From Narthecium ossifragum (Eukaryota > Streptophyta > Magnoliopsida > Dioscoreales > Nartheciaceae), in NCBI GenBank assembly GCA_963920575.1, contig OY986966.1, positions 15,001 through 79,000 of the forward strand: a DNA stretch of 64,000 nt. The letters run 5' to 3'. The notes beneath the pieces are model-generated. The model ran no database searches. It saw only the letters and a list, made by a program, of their open reading frames with translations, and had not been told where the DNA came from. Shown here piece after piece: positions 32,901-45,640 of the stretch (positions are counted from its first letter, which is position 1; the number at the start of each line of letters is the position of its first letter). The position numbers were made by a program, and so were the translations under genes.

Positions 32901-34152
32901 TAAGTTACTTTCAACCATCAAAGTTGCTTTCCACAAAAATAATATGTGAAAAAACCGGCTAAAATAAGGAAAATATGGGGGGATAATCACACATATTTGT
33001 TCTTTACTTTCCACAAGTCACTATCGACGAATTTATTATGAAGAACCCAAGTTACTTTCCACAATTATGGTAAGATACTTTCCACCATCATGGAAAGTTG
33101 CTTTCCACGGCCTGGGAGAGGCTCCGGGACCCTCTAACACCGTCCACCCCCAACCGGCTCCTCGCCGCCTCCACTCTCCCCCACTCGCCGGCACTTCCGA
33201 CTATTTTTTTTCATATTTTTCCAACATATTTTCATGCTTTTCAGCCTTTTCCACTATTTTTCAACCATTTTTTCTAATTATTGTCGGTTTTTTCTCTCCT
33301 CCTCCACTGCTGACGCCATGTCCACCTCTACCTCGTCGGACCACCTGACGCCCTCCCCTCAAGCCCTCTACTCTCACCACTTCCCACTTCCCACTTCCCA
33401 CTTCTCCTCCTTTCACTACCGACGCCCCCGAGCTCCTCCTCCCCGCGACCGTGTCTCCGGCGTCGCCCCGACCTCCGATCTCCTCCCATCGTACCCGCAC
33501 CTCCGATCTCCTCCCTCCGGCGTCGCCCCAACCTTCGATCTCCTCCCGAGCTGCTCCCCGCGACCACGTCTCTGACGTCGCCCTGACATCCCGAGCTCTC
33601 CCGCCGCCTCAAGTTACTTTCCACGAGCTCGGAGTTGGTGGAGAGGACGTCGGGGCCGTGATCGTCCGGCGTAGTTGGTACCAAGCAGGGTCGTGCGGTC
33701 TTGCAGGTGGTGGAGGTCGTGGTTGGGGGCGGAAGCTGAGCACGTGGCTGGTGCTCCTCGTCGAGGACCTCGAGAAGCTCGTGGCTTGTCGCCGCCGGCA
33801 ACCCTGAGATGATGCGGATCTCGTGGAGGGTGCAAGTGGCCGGAGGGAACGGCGATTGAACGGCCGGAGGGCAGGGGAGGAGATCTCGTAACAGAGACAA
33901 AGACGGGAGCTGTTGGTGCTTTAGATTTGGGAGCTATCGGAGTGGGGTGGCCGGCGGTGAAGGGGACATAACTCTTGCCGGAGGAGAGAGGAGAGGGAGG
34001 AGAGAGAGGAGGGGATGAGGAAGGGTATTTTAGTCTCAAAAATATCTAAACAAATTTTAATAGGAAGAAAGGGTACTAAACACCTTAACAAAAAGGTGTT
34101 TAGACTTTTTGGCAAATATTTTCTTATTTTGGTACCTATCGCCAATTATTCG
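29984..34152. mobile_element. 4.17 kb TIR element with satellite core
   Basis: The ends are inverted repeats of ~21 bp sharing AATTGG(T/C)GATAGGTAC (left 29984-30005; right 34132-34152 reversed). Flanking 8-bp copies TTAGATCA (29976-29983) and TTAGATCT (34153-34160) look like a target duplication with one mismatch, which suggests a hAT- or Mutator-type DNA element. Inside are two GC-rich arms (30160-30760 and 33100-33950, with CTCCGGCGA-like runs) and a tandem array between them. No transposase motif was found; the long open frames in the GC-rich arms look like compositional artefacts. The right end stops 221 bp before the RUS5 start codon. Confidence 0.65.
30940..33075. repeat. ~160 bp tandem repeat array (about 13 units)
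   Basis: The anchor GAATTCATCATGGAGAGCTC (and variants) recurs at about 31092, 31241, 31409, 31539, 31693, 31868, 32035, 32191, 32349, 32524, 32692, 32858 and 33028, spacing 130-175 bp. Each unit carries several AGTTACTTTCCAC motifs and a TCGGCTAAAATAAG block. Units are diverged and differ by small deletions, so the array is not newly expanded. It carries no credible protein. Confidence 0.9.
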
Positions 34153-34373
34153 TTAGATCTTTGGTTTTCTTGCCAATTAATTACCAAATAAATAGCTAAT
34201 GGAGGGTAGGTCATTTGACGGTCCTAGCTACTGGCGATTTTTCACCGTAAATATCTAAGAAGAGGCGGTGGCTATTTAATTTTTTAAAAGGAGCAAACCA
34301 AGAAATTTTCTTTTATCGGCTTCACCGTCGAGTCCCCGCGACGCGTAGGAGTCCATCCATCGGTGGTGGCGAC

Positions 34374-37300
34374 ATGCTGCTCTGGCCACCGGCTCCCCCC
34401 TCGCGGAATAACGCGTTGGGATCCTTGAGAGCCTCTACGACCTTCTCGTCCTCCACCGGCAGGGCCCCTCTTCTATGCTGCTTCTCGCCTGCGTCCGACG
34501 CAGATGATCAACAAGGAAGAGGAATGGAAGGAGGCCTCTTATACGACCGAAAGCTGAAGTCGTACGACCCTATATCCACCAATCGCTTCTTTGTATTCAT
34601 CCGCCTGTCTGATTATTTTCTTTAACGTTTCTTTTTTGGATTCAATGGCATCACAGGCAGCTATTGGTGATTGAAAGATACGCCGACGGTTCTGGAACAA
34701 GGTTGGTGCCCTCTTCCACTTCTTATCCCCTTTTTCACCGCATCACATTCGCTGAATCTTGAACTATATATGTCTGCACCCGTAATTTGCTTATTGATTG
34801 TTGCCGAGGATTTCTTGAAATGCATTACCTATTTCAGAATAACTTCAAATACTTGTTGTTCCTTCATAATCTCAGTGATTATTGGAAGACTTTCGTATGC
34901 CTTGTCAGATTCAATAATGTTTTACAATATTACTTCTAGCCTAATTCAAGATCGTTGTAATTATTTCCGCATCTTTCTTTTCATTTCCCAAATGTTGTAG
35001 ACTGATAGAAAAATTATTCGGAGACATTATTTATGGGGGAAGGCCCCATGCCTTCGTGTAAGGGGTAGAAAAGCATCTAAACCATTGAAGAAATAAAAAA
35101 AAGTAGATTAGTACATTTTATGTTATACCATTATCCTTCTTATTATACATAGTTTGATTAAGATCTGGGGCTTTTATTCTTGCACTTCATGTCAGGAACT
35201 GAATCTCTGGGAAGAAACTTGCATTTAGTTCTTTAATAATGCTCACTTCTAAGTACCCTAGTGAACAAGTCATCTCCACTTGAACGCGATAGCTGTAAGC
35301 AGTGAGTTGGCGATATAGCTATGATAATGTTGTTAAGTCTGGATGGAAGCAATGAGGGTGACTTGGAAACGATTTGGTGGACTGATGGTTCTGTCCATGG
35401 TTAAGCTGAATTCAAGGATTCACAAAGCCATTTCCAAATAGATGAGTTGAAGTTGCTGATTAGATTTGCTTTATTAACTTCTCGCATCACACAAAATTTA
35501 GAATTAATTTCTCTAATCAACTGTATGAAATAACTTAATTATTGCAAGGTTTTTGAAATACATTGATTGCAGAAATTATCTCTTTTCCTGTTATTCTCTT
35601 ACATCGTATCATTTGCAGATACATATTGGATAAACATTCAAGAATACAAACTGCATGGGAAAAGCATGAACCATTAAAAAATGGAACACAGGAAGGACAT
35701 CTCAGGTCACCCTGGCTCCTGAACTTCTTCATGGGTCTTTTTCTTCCTGAGGGGTTTCCAGGTGCCAATATCGTGAAATATTCCGCCTTCTCCATCTTTT
35801 TATGTTTCCACCTGTTGATTATCTCTCCTAAAACATCCGATTCTGTAAGTGGGCGTTTGGATGCACCCAGAACCGCCTGAACCAGCCGAACCAGAGGAGT
35901 GAACGCCACGGTTCCACCTGTTCGGCGTTCGCTTGCGCCGGTTCGGGCATCCAAACGCCGCATAAATGGTTCTTGATGGAATTTATGCTTGTTTTGGAGA
36001 ATGATGACGCAGGATTGCATCATCTTGTTTAGGTTATTTTCTTTTTGCTCACTGTCCTGGCCATGTTGCAAGTTTGAAAGAGGCTTCTTTGTAGTGTTGG
36101 TTATGGAGGCCATAAGTTGGGAACAATGCGGATTTAAACAATTGTGTTTCATACTCTGTTCTGCTGGAACATTCTTGCTTACCTGAGAAGACACCTCTCT
36201 TCAGCGCCAATGTAGCAATTTTGTTCATGTTCGATAAAAGCCTTCTTTTGTTTGGTTTGTGCTCCATAGACAACCTAGTGTTTTGAGGTTAACCTTTGAA
36301 AATATACCAATTTATCGAGTCTATGCTGATGAAGGCCTACTTAGGAATTAGGATGATGTATATATTATGCTAAATGGTCCTATCAAGGCCCACTTATGAT
36401 GTTGTATATATTGCGCTTTTATGCTAAATGGTGCTAACACATGTTATGAACTACCAGGAAAAGAAGCACAATAGCACCGAGAATGATGGAGTTTTTCACA
36501 TCATTTTTATATTTTTATGGGCTAATTCTAAAAGTTTTTCACTGAAAGTAAGATTCTTGACTATTCAGGAGATCATTCAAAGGTCACAACACATCCTGCA
36601 GCATTACATAAAGCTAAATGTGGTCCCTCAAAAACTTTAAGCATGTAGGCAACAGAATTTAATATTGTTCCTTGGTTTTTAGCTGTTCTTATATTCTTAA
36701 GCCTCAAAAGCAAGGCATTTAGGACTGATTGCTTTCATTGTGTTGTAGCTGTAATAGAATGGTTCATATGATCATCGAATATAGATTTTGCGAATGCTAT
36801 GGATTCTAATTCTTGAGAAGCTAGTAAACAGGACAAAAAGTTGGTGTAGCCTGTAGGTTTTTTGTTTTCAAATTTTAAGAAACTAGTAATACGGGTAATG
36901 TATAAGGTGAGCATGATACTCAATTGGTTATCCTATCAATTTTTGATGATCCGATACTTTTGAATTTAATACGCCTAAATGTGTCCCTCAAAAACTTTAA
37001 GCATGTAGGCAACAGAATTTAATATTGTTCCTTGGTTTTGAGCTGTTCTTATATTCTTAAGCCTCAAAAGCAAGGCATTTAGGACTGATTGCTTTCATTG
37101 TGTTTTAGCTGTAATAGAATGGTTCATATGATCATCGAATATAGATTTTGCGAATGCTATGGATTCTAATTCTTGAGAAGCTAGTAAACAGGACAAAAAG
37201 TTGGTGTAGCCTGTAGGTTTTTTGTTTTCAAATTTTAAGAAACTAGTAATACGGGTAATGTATAAGGTGAGCATGATACTCTATTGGTTATCCTATCAAT

Positions 37301-40300
37301 TTTTGATGATCCGATACTTTTGAATTAAGTGATAATGTTTGAAGCACTGAACTTTTTGCTTCTGGTTCGTGGTCTCTAGACACCTTCAGTATTTTTATGG
37401 ACATTTTGCTATAAGATTTGTTTTAAATGCTTTTCTGATTTTACATTCCAGGATCAGTTTCGGATGATTACTTGCATTACATGCTATTGCAGTTCCCTAC
37501 AAATGTAACAGGATGGATCTGTCATACTTTGGTTACATCTAGTCTCTTAAAGGTGCTTCACTATCATGATTTGCTTGATTTTGATACCATACAATTTTTT
37601 CCTGAAGTTTGCAAAGTTGCAAATATGGATTTAACAAATCTTGGTTTCTCTGCAGATGCTAAACCTTCAAGAGTGCCTAAGCATTTAGTAGAAATAAGTA
37701 CTTTGTAGTAAAGGTGCCATATAAGAAATATTAGGTGCATTAACAAGTTATGTCTCAAATGATAAAAATGTGGTCAAACTTCCCATCTGAACAAAAATAA
37801 AGCTTTAATGTCTGCTGTTTATGTGTCCGAAAAGGTAGGGGAGACAGTTTTAGTGATCATTTCTTTCTTAAGGTTTCAAGGACTGACCTGCATAAAGATG
37901 TAAAGGTTAACTACTTTTATAGACATCTATTTATTTACGTTTATTCCGTGAATGTGTATGCATGTTGATGTTAGGTTTGTAGTGCGTGTGTGCCTGCAGA
38001 CATGGTCGCAAACGTTTGGTGCACTTTTGGATTGACTCATCTCAACGCAATTCAAGTCCCCTTGATGTCTAAATATGGGGTAAAGATGAGTTACCGTACT
38101 TGGGCTATTGGAAGTGAATTTCCAATCTGAAACTTAGTTCCATTGGCGGATCGGGCTGTGAATGTAATAGTGCATGACAAGCTCTCTTCTAGTTCCGGGG
38201 TTTAATATAATGATGAGCTGACGCATTGTTTCGTGTTTATACTTGTCATATTCTGGACCCAAGGTACTTGATCTGTGAAGGTCATATATCCCACTTTAGT
38301 CCACATCACTGTCCTGACAGAATCTAAATTAAGGTAGGATTGAGATTCGTGTGAAGTTCAGGAGGTTGTGCTTCCAACTAGGTTGGTCTGAATTTGAGTT
38401 ACTTCGTTCATCTGAGAGTTTTGCAGACACATATAATCCAGTTAGCTTCGTCGCTCCTTGATGCATATCATATCATGGTGCCTTTGGGTTGCAAGTAGGA
38501 CTGTCTTTGGTTTGCTATTAAATGGGCATGGAGCATCTAATAATTCAGAGCTCAGAGATATGTTCATTGTCCTTGGTTCCAACATTGTGGAGTAGAGAAT
38601 GTTCGTCCTGTATTAAACTTTAGGTCAATGGTCACCGCCTATTGATACACCTAGAAGTATCAAATTACACAGCGTGTTGGTCACACACTGTTTAGATCCA
38701 TCTTTGAGAACAAATAAATCTTTTATGCTGTAACTACAGTTTCATCTTGTTGGCTGTAGTGAAATGATGGAGTAAATAAGTTAACCTTGATACTTCTTAT
38801 GAGCTGGCTACAAACAATGTCATCTAGATGATCTGTTGCTGCTATTAATTGGTTGGATCGAAGTTATTTCAAGTTGATTAGCAATAGCTGGCAGATACAC
38901 GATATTGCCTCTATCACATGATAAGCGACATTTTGCACTTATTTCTTTGTATAAAAAATGTGCAGGCTGTTGGTGTAGGGTCTTTTTCAGGAACCAGTGT
39001 TGCTGCTTCTACCGCTGCCATTAGGTAATGCTTAATCTTAATCTCAAAGGATTATTTGCTTTTATTGACTTTCTTATCCTCTGTTTACTTCCAAAAAACT
39101 TTATCATAGTTTCCATCCATCCCTATGTTCATTTTTTCAGACAAATGCACTGTTCCCTTTCTCGTCCTAGTATTTTCTGTTTTTTGTTGTTCAGACGTGG
39201 TCTAAAAACTTTGTGCATGTCTTTGATTGTGTATTACCACCTATCTGAGGAGGCAAATCTGTGTATAGGGTTTATAAATAATAATAGTAAACAAGTCAAC
39301 TTTGATAGTAAAACAAATCGAGCAGCTATGAAATACTTGCACACCATAATCTGCAGTAGTGTGTTACTTTATTGATTATTCTTTGCTTGGATTTGTTGGA
39401 GCCGTGTATATTACCTCATTAAATATCCCTTCCTGTGTGCGCACATGCAAGCGCGAGCACACAACTGTATGCGGGCTATTGGTTGTGGTGATTTGTATGG
39501 GATGTGTGTGTGTGTGTGTTGTTTTGTGTGTGCATGTGGTCAGTTGCATGCACGCTTGCATTTGCCTGTCCATTTGCCTCTGTATAGGTGCACATGCCTT
39601 TTGCATGCGCGCACTATGCTCCATCATGATTCATATATCGCAGCTCACTTGTATTTTTTCCATTTATCAGATGGGTGTCAAAGGATGGTTTAGGAGCTAT
39701 TGGACGTCTTTTCATTGGTATGCACTAGCTAAGGTACTTAGAGATGGTAAACATGATCCACATATTTGAGCTAAGTTCCATACTCTATTTCTAGGCGCAC
39801 GTTTTGGCAGTCTTTTTGACGATGATCCAAAACAATGGCGCATGTATGCTGATATCATTGGAAGTGCTGGAAGGTTGCTGCAGCTACAGTCTAAGATTCA
39901 ATATCTAATCTGATCAAATTATCTTGACCAATATTGTGTATAATCGCAATGTGCAGTATTTTCGAGTTATGCACACAGTTGTACCCAGCATATTTTCTCT
40001 TACTGGCATCATTGGGAAACCTAACCAAGGTATTGACAGATGGTATTAAAATTTCCTTTGGAGATTACGGCTTAAGATTTTCCGGCTGGTCTGTAATTTG
40101 TTAATTGTCGGGCTTATTGTTGGATTTTATCTATTATCTGAATTTCTAGACTCTTAACTGCTTGAAAATTAATCACCCACATACTGGAAAGAATTAAAAT
40201 AAAAGGAATGCTATGTTTTCTTAGCTCATAAAGCTGGTCAGATGTGCTCAAGATTTCTTCGTGTATCCAAAATTACACTCTGCCCCTTATCCTTTACATC

Positions 40301-43300
40301 TGCAAGCCAATAAACAAACTTATATCAGGAAATTACCTTTTTGCTCAAATTATTGGTGCTGGTTTTGATGGCTTGTTTATAATGTTTAGATCATTATATC
40401 TAAATATCCTAGTCAATTTGCATTTGTATGTAATATCCAACTGCCATTAACTTACGCATTCTAGAGAAGTTAAATAAAACTATATACTTGAAGAAAAGTC
40501 AGAATGAAAGATGTACTTCCTTATGCTAGTTTCTGAAGGAACTTCTGTTTCTTCTGAACAGGCTGTTGCCAGGGGCCTAAAGGATCCCTCATTTCGTGTG
40601 ATTCAAAACCACTTCGCCATCTCTGCAAATCTTGGAGATGTAGCAGCAAAGGTACTAGGTTCAGTAAGCATAGTCATGAGATATCTTCCCAGATATATGC
40701 TGTTAATAAGTTCCATTTGATTCCTTCTCTCAACTGTTGATGGAAATCTGTTAGCATTACTATGGCACTAGAGACATAACTCTTTGCATATTTCAGCTTA
40801 GCTCTTAGATTATTGCTGTGTGCTCCCTGTCGGGCATCAGAAAAGTTGTTTATGTCTAAATAGGTTTCCTCGAAGTTTGGATAGTTTCAGAAAAAAATTG
40901 GGAGTGCGATGAAAAGCTCGCTTAAAAAACTTTGGCTATCTCCTTTAATGTGATTCTGAAAGCTCAGAAAGATCAGTAACTCTTTGTGCATCATCTTTTA
41001 AGAATAAAAACTCCAATTTCCTCCCTTGTCCAAAATCTCAACTTGGAAGAAGCTACTGGATAATCTGTCACAAACTACTTGTTTCAGGAAGAAGTGTGGG
41101 AAGTAACAGCTCAGCTTCTGGGACTTGCTGTTGGTATATTGGCTATGGTATATACCTATTTAAGGTCAATTACTATGTTTCTGAAAGCAGTCTATCTATC
41201 ACTAACTTGGTACTTCCGCTTCTTGTACCAAGGTTGAAAGCAATTTTTTACCCCAATATTGCAGGATACCCCTGGACTACAAGCATCTTATCATACACTA
41301 GCATTCACATGGCTTAGCATACGGCTTCTGCACTTATGGTTGCGTTATCAATCACTATCAGTTCTAAAATTCTGCACAGTAAGGGTGCTGGATTTTTTAA
41401 GTTTTTAAATTGCTTTTGCCTCTTGTGCTGTAGTTCTGAGCGTTCAAACCTGTAAATATATTCTCCCTGATGTTTGAATTGAAATTTTAGTTATGACATA
41501 ACTACATGAGGTTGGTCTTGATTCTTGCATCCCAATACTGTTTGTTCTCAGAAGTAAACCTGACTGGATGAACGATGCTAGAAAATTACACCAACTCCTG
41601 AAATATGCAAAAAACTTGTCTTCTTACATTTTGAGAATCCCCCCAAGGGGGTGGATTATGTGGATCCGGCAGCTTGGCGGTGATATTCGCCTTGGGGGCG
41701 TATGACTGAGTCGGATGGTCGAGTGATCGGCGACATATCTATGTTAACCGTCTTCTATAGCAAAACGTGTTTTAAAGCCGTTGTGGCAATGATTCCACCA
41801 GAAAACTCCAGGTTAAGCGTGCTTGCCGTGGAGCGGTCCCGGGATGGCTGACCTACTGGGTGTTCCCGGTTTCTGCGGATGAGTCAAAAGCGGACAATAT
41901 TGTATTGCGTATTACAGGTTATGTATATTTCGATATGCTGCAAGATTCTTTTAGAATTTGTAGGTCTTATTCTGTTTGTAATTATAGCATCTGATTTTGT
42001 GTGTACCCCTCTATGCTTACGTTTAATCTTAGCCATCATGGAGGCCATTGGTGAAACTTTTCTATTTTTTCGCAGATAAATCTCAAACGTGCCCGGATGC
42101 TTGTTAAATCACACATCTTACATCATAAAGTTCCTGGTTCATTTTTTTTACTTCATTGGTATCTTGTATATGTGTAAGGCCAGTAAGGCCAGAATTCTGA
42201 TTTTTTTGGGGGTTTCTTCTCCCTGTGTAGGATATGTAGATTGTAACAAGCAAGAGGATATCCTGGAGTTCCAGCAATTTTTGCAGCCGAATGTGACTTT
42301 TGCTATACCCATGGAGAAAATGATTGGAAGGCAGGACTCAAGCGACAGGGTAACAAAATATTCACCTCTTCCTGTTAGAATTAAGTATCACCTCTTGGCA
42401 AGCCTTTTAGAATTACCAATCTCTTCTTTGATAGAGGAGAATCTTTCTGCATTACTATTTCTTACCACAATCCCTCCATTCTGCCAAAGATAAGCTTTTT
42501 GAACAATTTACTGTCACGGAGACAGAGATCATCAAGCAATGGAAGGAAATATCTCTGAACATCTGGCTGAAATTAGCTTCCTCATGACATTGGTCATTGG
42601 TTAATTTTATTTTAGGTGCAAATAGAGTGGCAAGAGGATTGAAGTGTGCACTATTTTCCGTTATTGTTGAGACTTTTTTTAGTTCCTATTTACCGAATCC
42701 TGTACCTTTCTAGGTGCTAGCTCGCTTTCATTATCTGCTTTGCAATGGTCTCTATGTCCAAGGCCTGACATACTGGAATATGTAAGCAGCATTAATGGTG
42801 GTTAGCTTCTCAAATGAAGCTAGAGCAAAAGAAGAAAAGACTAAGCAGAAACTTTTATTTGAACCCTTCGCAAAAGATGATTGGTGCAAATGGCACCTAT
42901 GAAAAGATCTTTCGAGAACAAGCTCATATTGTTTTGTTATGATAACTTTAGGCTGCCATAACTAGATTTGGAGAGCTCTGTCCTTCATTGATTGCAAAAA
43001 CTAGGCCTAAATGGACAATATATGAGTCCCTTCTCGAATAAAATTTTTGGGGAAAGGTACCTGTGGAAAAATCTTGTGGAAAAAAACATTATTCATTGAT
43101 AATGTTTTGAATAATACCAGCTCGCACGTTTTCTTATGTTGTGCATGATAGTAAACATGTATAATGTGTGAAAAGAGTGCGTGTTCAAACTGTCATATAT
43201 TAACATCTTTTGTGGGGTAGGGTCTCTTGATATGAAAGATTCAATTTGTTAATCTACCTTTTTCTTTTTCTGTACTGCGTAATAAACTACTTTAAGCACA

Positions 43301-44690
43301 TGGGAGTCTTTCTAGTTGCTCCAACCTTCAAATTGAGACCCGTATTTTCTTTTGTGGTTGAATTAACTTTAAAGGAGGTCAAGTGCATAGGTGTAAACAC
43401 TTCTTCCAATCAAGATGTCTTCTGCGAGGAAATTTCCTTCACATGGAATATGATCGCCGATGCTTCTTGCATTGTGTAGTTTCTTTGTTTTTGCCTCTCA
43501 CTGAACTTATATTCAGTACCTCATTGTGGTGGTCTCTCTATCACTCTCCATAGCTTGCTCGCCTAAATTAGTCTTGTGGCTGTGACTTACATTTGTAGGG
43601 GGTTGTAAGTTCAATTTTCTTTTGTCAAGTGGGGACTTCCATAAATCCTTCTTCCTGTTCTCGTCTAAGCTTTTAGTACCTCACTGAGTTATTTGGCTGC
43701 TATATTATGAGTTTTAACTTCATATCTCTTTTCTCAAGTGGGGATTGCCACATACCTTCGTTGAGGTCTCTTCCAGCCTCTTAACTTTAAGAAGTCAATT
43801 AGTTTCCATCCAAACTTTAATAACCAAGGACTAAGTCTTGCTAGCAGTATGTGCTAGTTGAAGTGGATAATGTGCTTCAAATTTATTGGAACGTGAAACC
43901 TGAAGATCTTGATGTTTGGTAAGTGTGAATGAAGAGGGATGCTGACAGGAAAATACTATCATAAAGTGGATCAGAAGGTATCAAGTCATAAGGGAGTTTC
44001 TATTTTGCAGAGATCTCATCACTTCTTCCATTATAGTCTTTGCCATTATTCTCTCAGTCTCACGTATTCCATCTCTTTGCTTTTTCAGTTATGCTTTTTC
44101 TTTGATGTTTTTTTTGTTATGTTTCAATGCCTGGATTCTAATCAATTATGTTTGCAGTTGCTTAATGTCTTCAATCCTCAGTGATTCCATTACCTTGAGA
44201 TTTATGATAGCTTTGTATGCATCAGCTTGTTGTAATAATTGAAACTTAAAGAGTTCACAAAAGGGGTTTGAAGCAGGTGAAAGCACTTCTGAAATTGTAT
44301 GCAGATGAGAAGTATGTACTCTTTGCACATAAGGATAGATTGGGTGTGCTCAAATTCTTCGTTACCTTCAAGGTTGCTTCCTCTTTATTCTTATGGTGCT
44401 TTAAAGTATATGAATTAAGTTCACTGATAGAACTGTTAAGTGTGGCTTAGGTGGGGGCTTCAAGCTTGTCTGTCTTGAGAAGTCTATGGCATGCATACTG
44501 GATTCACAAGCACCAGGATAGGTGGTGTGGTCATGGTTTCAGTTTGCTTGAGGAGAGCCTTCTAAAATTGGAAGATGGATTTGTTGATTTTCTGCAACAA
44601 TTGGAAGGAGCTGGATGGCATTTGCACCAAATCAATCTTAAGGTTCCCAAAGAAGTTCTTTTGGAGGATGGAGACTCCATCGACCATTAA
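34374..44690 (+). CDS. RUS5: RUS5, root UVB sensitive family (DUF647), 15 exons
   Basis: The spliced frame is open for 513 aa. Exons: 34374-34592, 34661-34701, 35619-35761, 37452-37552, 38966-39024, 39671-39717, 39795-39873, 39957-40029, 40562-40651, 41088-41147, 41265-41378, 42076-42136, 42231-42349, 44277-44372, 44451-44690. All introns are GT-AG, and phases sum to 1542 bases. The N-terminus is Ser/Ala/Arg-rich and looks like a plastid transit peptide. The DUF647 core reads FPTNVTGWICHTLVTSSLLK, AVGVGSFSGTSVAAS, WVSKDGLGAIGRLFIGARFG, LFDDDPKQWRMYADIIGSAG, AVARGLKDPSFRVIQNHFAI and LLHLWLRYQSLSVLKF; the C-terminal domain includes VPGYVDCNKQEDIL and LQQLEGAGWHLHQINLKVPK. The family includes RUS1/RUS2, which act in UV-B and vitamin B6-linked seedling development; RUS5's exact role is not settled. 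Introns 3, 4 and 13 are 1.4-1.9 kb and hold repeats. Confidence 0.93.
36615..37334. repeat. 360-bp tandem duplication in RUS5 intron 3
   Basis: 36615-36974 and 36975-37334 are nearly identical direct copies (offset exactly 360; differences include TGGTCC/GTGTCC and TTTTTAG/TTTTGAG, plus diverging ends). It is a recent local duplication that stays within the intron. Confidence 0.92.
39470..39620. repeat. GT-rich / CA-GC alternating microsatellite in RUS5 intron 5
   Basis: GTGTGTGTGTGTG run near 39505-39518 followed by alternating purine-pyrimidine TGCATGCGCGCAC-type sequence. Such tracts can adopt Z-DNA; no function inferred. Confidence 0.6.
41633..41910 (+). mobile_element. 5S rRNA-related (Cassandra-like) element remnant in RUS5 intron 11
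   Basis: Within intron 11, 41797-41862 reads GAAAACTCCAGGTTAAGCGT, then GCTTG, and CCCGGGATGGCTGACCTACT GGG. This closely follows the internal promoter half of plant 5S rRNA (AGAACTCCGCAGTTAAGCGT... GATGGGTGACCTCCTGGG). It is flanked by ACGTGTTTTAAAGCCG and AAAGCGGACAATATTG, which I associate with dispersed plant repeats of this kind. Cassandra TRIM retrotransposons carry a 5S-like domain in the LTR, so a decayed solo LTR of that type is the best guess. Confidence 0.55.
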
Positions 44691-45640
44691 TTCTTCATTG
44701 GCTACTCTCCAGGTAACAGAAAAAAGAAGCAAGGATTGCCTTTTATACACTTTTTTTATTTAGTTGCATAACTTGCTGCCATCAAGGCTCAAGGCTCAAG
44801 GCTCAAGGCTCAAGGCTCAAATGTATGATCTACACTCTCTTGCGAGGTCACTTAGTCTTGCCACTACAAAATGCTACAATATATGCCAAGTGCTATGTTC
44901 AAATTCGAGAATTTAATTCTGTTTGTTTTTTCTTTTTTTTGTCAAGCTTTCACTTCTGACTTATAGGATGGACAGATGTCATTACTATCTCATAGCATAA
45001 ATTTATGTGAAGCTGGTTCGTCCAAGGCACATGATAGGCGGGGCAGTTACCACCATTACATCTGTTGCACAATGTTTGGCTTCTTGCTTTGTTCACATAC
45101 ATAGAGAGCAGAATTCCTCCGCTCACTAGGTAGCTTTCTGGGCAAGGTTCTCTCTCCCCAGAACCCTTGATTACCCTGGTTTTGTTGTACCCAACCTTGG
45201 GCTTAACTGATAATAATAATGATAATAATAAAACTTTTTGCAAGAAATTCAATTGTTTACTTTTCACTTAAAAACATAAATTTTTGGAAAATTATCCATC
45301 ACACTGACTTGGAAAAGTGACAAATGCCTAGGTAGTAATAACTGGACATTTGCCTTCACGCTATAAACCAAATCCATCATTCATGCCATAAATGAGCCAG
45401 TGTAATTCCTTGCCTTAACGCTATGCCTTCGCTCCTGCCACCACGCCCTGCACTGACGTGCTATTAAAGCCATATCAATGTTCATCACATTCTAGCCTAT
45501 TTTTTCTCACAAATATGGGCCGAAGGCATAGCGTGGAGAATGCTCTATTTCGGTGTGTAAGAGCGAAGTTGGTGCTTTCTTTGTTGCTACAAATGAGTGG
45601 CCGGAGGATGAGAATCGGAAGTTCAAAGATCCATTGACTA
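44691..45640. other. RUS5 downstream spacer with heptamer repeat
   Basis: At 44783-44820 the heptamer AAGGCTC is repeated about five times. A TAATAATAATGATAATAATA run lies near 45209-45231. No gene was recognised, although 45000-45200 (minus) may be degraded retroelement. Confidence 0.5.

Noticed and set aside
30940..33075. Array considered as a CRISPR
   Set aside because: Units are ~160 bp, diverged, without short constant repeats and unique spacers, and the genome is a plant nuclear one.
33328..34039. Frames of 113-190 codons in the right GC-rich arm
   Set aside because: Composition-driven; Pro/Arg/Gly-rich without recognisable motifs.
39359..39769. 136-codon frame in RUS5 with many Cys and Val
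   Set aside because: Mostly intron 5 with the GT repeat; only its end overlaps true exon 6 in a different phase.
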